A DNA stretch of 8,432 nucleotides from Desulfurobacteriaceae bacterium. GTDB taxonomy: Bacteria; Aquificota; Aquificia; Desulfurobacteriales; Desulfurobacteriaceae. The position numbers and the translations under genes are program-made. Shown here in pieces: positions 8,098 to 8,432 of this stretch (positions are counted from its first letter, which is position 1; the number at the start of each line of letters is the position of its first letter). The notes under the pieces were generated by a model. The model did no database searches. It saw only the letters and a list, made by a program, of their open reading frames with translations, and was not told the DNA's origin. The DNA is taken from assembly GCA_027064485.1 (NCBI GenBank), contig JAMOPR010000241.1:1-8432 (forward strand). The letters run 5' to 3'.

Positions 8098-8102
8098 CCT
8101 CC
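8098..8102 (-). promoter_or_regulatory. Ribosome binding site deciding the octaheme cytochrome start
   Basis: Minus-strand GGAGG (within GGAAGGAGG, 8098-8106) lies 7 nt before the ATG at 8090. It rules in favour of the internal start over the longer frame that opens at 8165. Confidence 0.88.
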
Positions 8103-8133
8103 TTCCGTGTAGTGTTTTTTTTTGTGTTCACCT

Positions 8134-8162
8134 ATTATATTACACATTGGACGATATTTAAA
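8134..8162 (-). promoter_or_regulatory. Putative promoter of the octaheme cytochrome gene
   Basis: On the minus strand TATAAT (8134-8139) is a perfect -10. TTTAAA (8157-8162) is a weak -35 at 17 bp spacing. The predicted start near 8127 gives a leader of about 37 nt carrying the GGAGG site. It also excludes the longer reading frame, whose first codons would lie upstream of transcription. Confidence 0.6.
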
Positions 8163-8170
8163 CAAGAGGT

Positions 8171-8193
8171 AATTTCAAGAATTATAAGAAATT
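8171..8193. promoter_or_regulatory. Inverted repeat AATTTC-N11-GAAATT, possible operator
   Basis: Perfect 6-bp arms at 8171-8176 and 8188-8193 lie between the two divergent cytochrome promoters. The centre is about 55 bp upstream of the predicted octaheme gene start site and about 75 bp upstream of that of the NapC-like gene. The region is AT-rich, so chance is possible. It does not match the FNR consensus. Confidence 0.25.
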
Positions 8194-8241
8194 GTAATAT
8201 TGGTTTTCTGTATTTAATGAATGGATACTTGTCTGATACTT

Positions 8242-8250
8242 TGCTATAAT
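8242..8250 (+). promoter_or_regulatory. Extended -10 promoter of the NapC/NrfH-type gene
   Basis: TGCTATAAT is a consensus extended -10 (TGn-TATAAT). TGGATA at 8222-8227 is a poor -35 at 17 bp. Predicted start near 8257, about 26 nt before the GTG start codon. Confidence 0.65.
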
Positions 8251-8267
8251 GAATACGAAACAAGTTT

Positions 8268-8273
8268 AGGAGG
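8268..8273 (+). promoter_or_regulatory. Ribosome binding site of the NapC/NrfH-type gene
   Basis: AGGAGG ends 9 nt before the GTG at 8283. It selects that GTG, since the nearer ATG at 8275 is followed at once by a TAG stop. Confidence 0.8.
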
Positions 8274-8282
8274 TATGTAGAG

Positions 8283-8432
8283 GTGGATAAAAAAGCTGTT
8301 GTTCTGAGTGGAATAATAGGTTTTGTCGTTGCGGGAGTGGCAGCTCTTATATCTGCTCAAATGATAGAAAATACCAGCACTCCTCAGTTTTGCTCTTCTT
8401 GTCATGAGATGAAACCTATGTATGAAACGTGG
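8283..8432 (+). CDS. NapC/NrfH-type membrane-anchored multiheme cytochrome c (quinol dehydrogenase), 5' part only
   Basis: Fifty codons are visible from a GTG start before the window ends. Residues 5-26 form a single hydrophobic helix after DKK, expected to anchor the protein in the inner membrane with its hemes on the periplasmic side. The first heme site CSSCHEM is at 37-43. The CXXCHxM form, with a methionine two residues after the histidine, is characteristic of heme 1 in NrfH and NapC, where that methionine can ligate the heme. Family members usually carry four or more hemes and pass electrons from menaquinol to a periplasmic reductase. Divergent transcription from the octaheme HAO-type gene suggests that enzyme is the partner. 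NapC, NrfH or a HaoC/CycX-type cytochrome cannot be distinguished from this fragment. Confidence 0.9.
   Translation, partial: MDKKAVVLSGIIGFVVAGVAALISAQMIENTSTPQFCSSCHEMKPMYETW

Noticed and set aside
8091..8165. Upstream extension of the octaheme cytochrome frame to an ATG at 8165
   Set aside because: The 25 extra residues are charged and have no ribosome site. They would precede the lipoprotein signal and overlap the -10 and -35 elements. The ATG at 8090 has GGAGG at good spacing.
8275..8280. ATG at 8275 as start of the NapC/NrfH-type gene
   Set aside because: It is followed immediately by TAG. The GTG at 8283 gives the membrane helix and heme motif in frame.

Overview
The window reads as chromosomal DNA of a thermophilic, chemolithotrophic bacterium. 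The DNA is moderately AT-rich, arginine is mostly AGA/AGG and isoleucine is often ATA, and most genes have strong AGGAGG ribosome sites. An octaheme HAO-type cytochrome next to a NapC/NrfH-type cytochrome suggests anaerobic nitrogen-oxide respiration. Taken together this resembles the Aquificota (Desulfurobacteriaceae-like) or Campylobacterota vent thermophiles. That placement is inference from composition and gene content, not from a search.

Left part (1-3728): a secreted TPR-type protein runs leftward off the window edge. It is divergent from uvrB, the damage-recognition helicase of nucleotide excision repair. uvrB converges on an OmpR/PhoB-class response regulator, and the two stop codons share a TTAA. 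No histidine kinase gene lies beside the regulator.

Middle (3729-6440): the intergenic region between the regulator and an acetate operon carries four TTAACA-like repeats at an exact 11-bp period, the architecture bound by PhoB/PhoP-type regulators. It also holds two overlapping, oppositely directed sigma70-like promoters. The operon is satP-like (acetate/succinate channel) followed after 23 bp by acs (acetyl-CoA synthetase); together they import acetate and activate it to acetyl-CoA. A strong terminator ends acs.

Right part (6399-8432): on the minus strand lies an octaheme cytochrome c of the hydroxylamine oxidoreductase family, with its own terminator. It has eight CXXCH motifs and an unusual lipoprotein signal. 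Divergent from it, and cut by the window end, starts a membrane-anchored NapC/NrfH-type quinol dehydrogenase. The likely joint role is transfer of quinol electrons through the NapC/NrfH protein to the octaheme enzyme for nitrite and/or hydroxylamine reduction, as proposed for epsilonproteobacterial HAO (eHao).

No tRNA, rRNA, CRISPR array or insertion sequence was seen. The genes belong to known families; the most noteworthy signals are the 11-bp operator array and the lipidated HAO lacking the expected crosslinking tyrosine.
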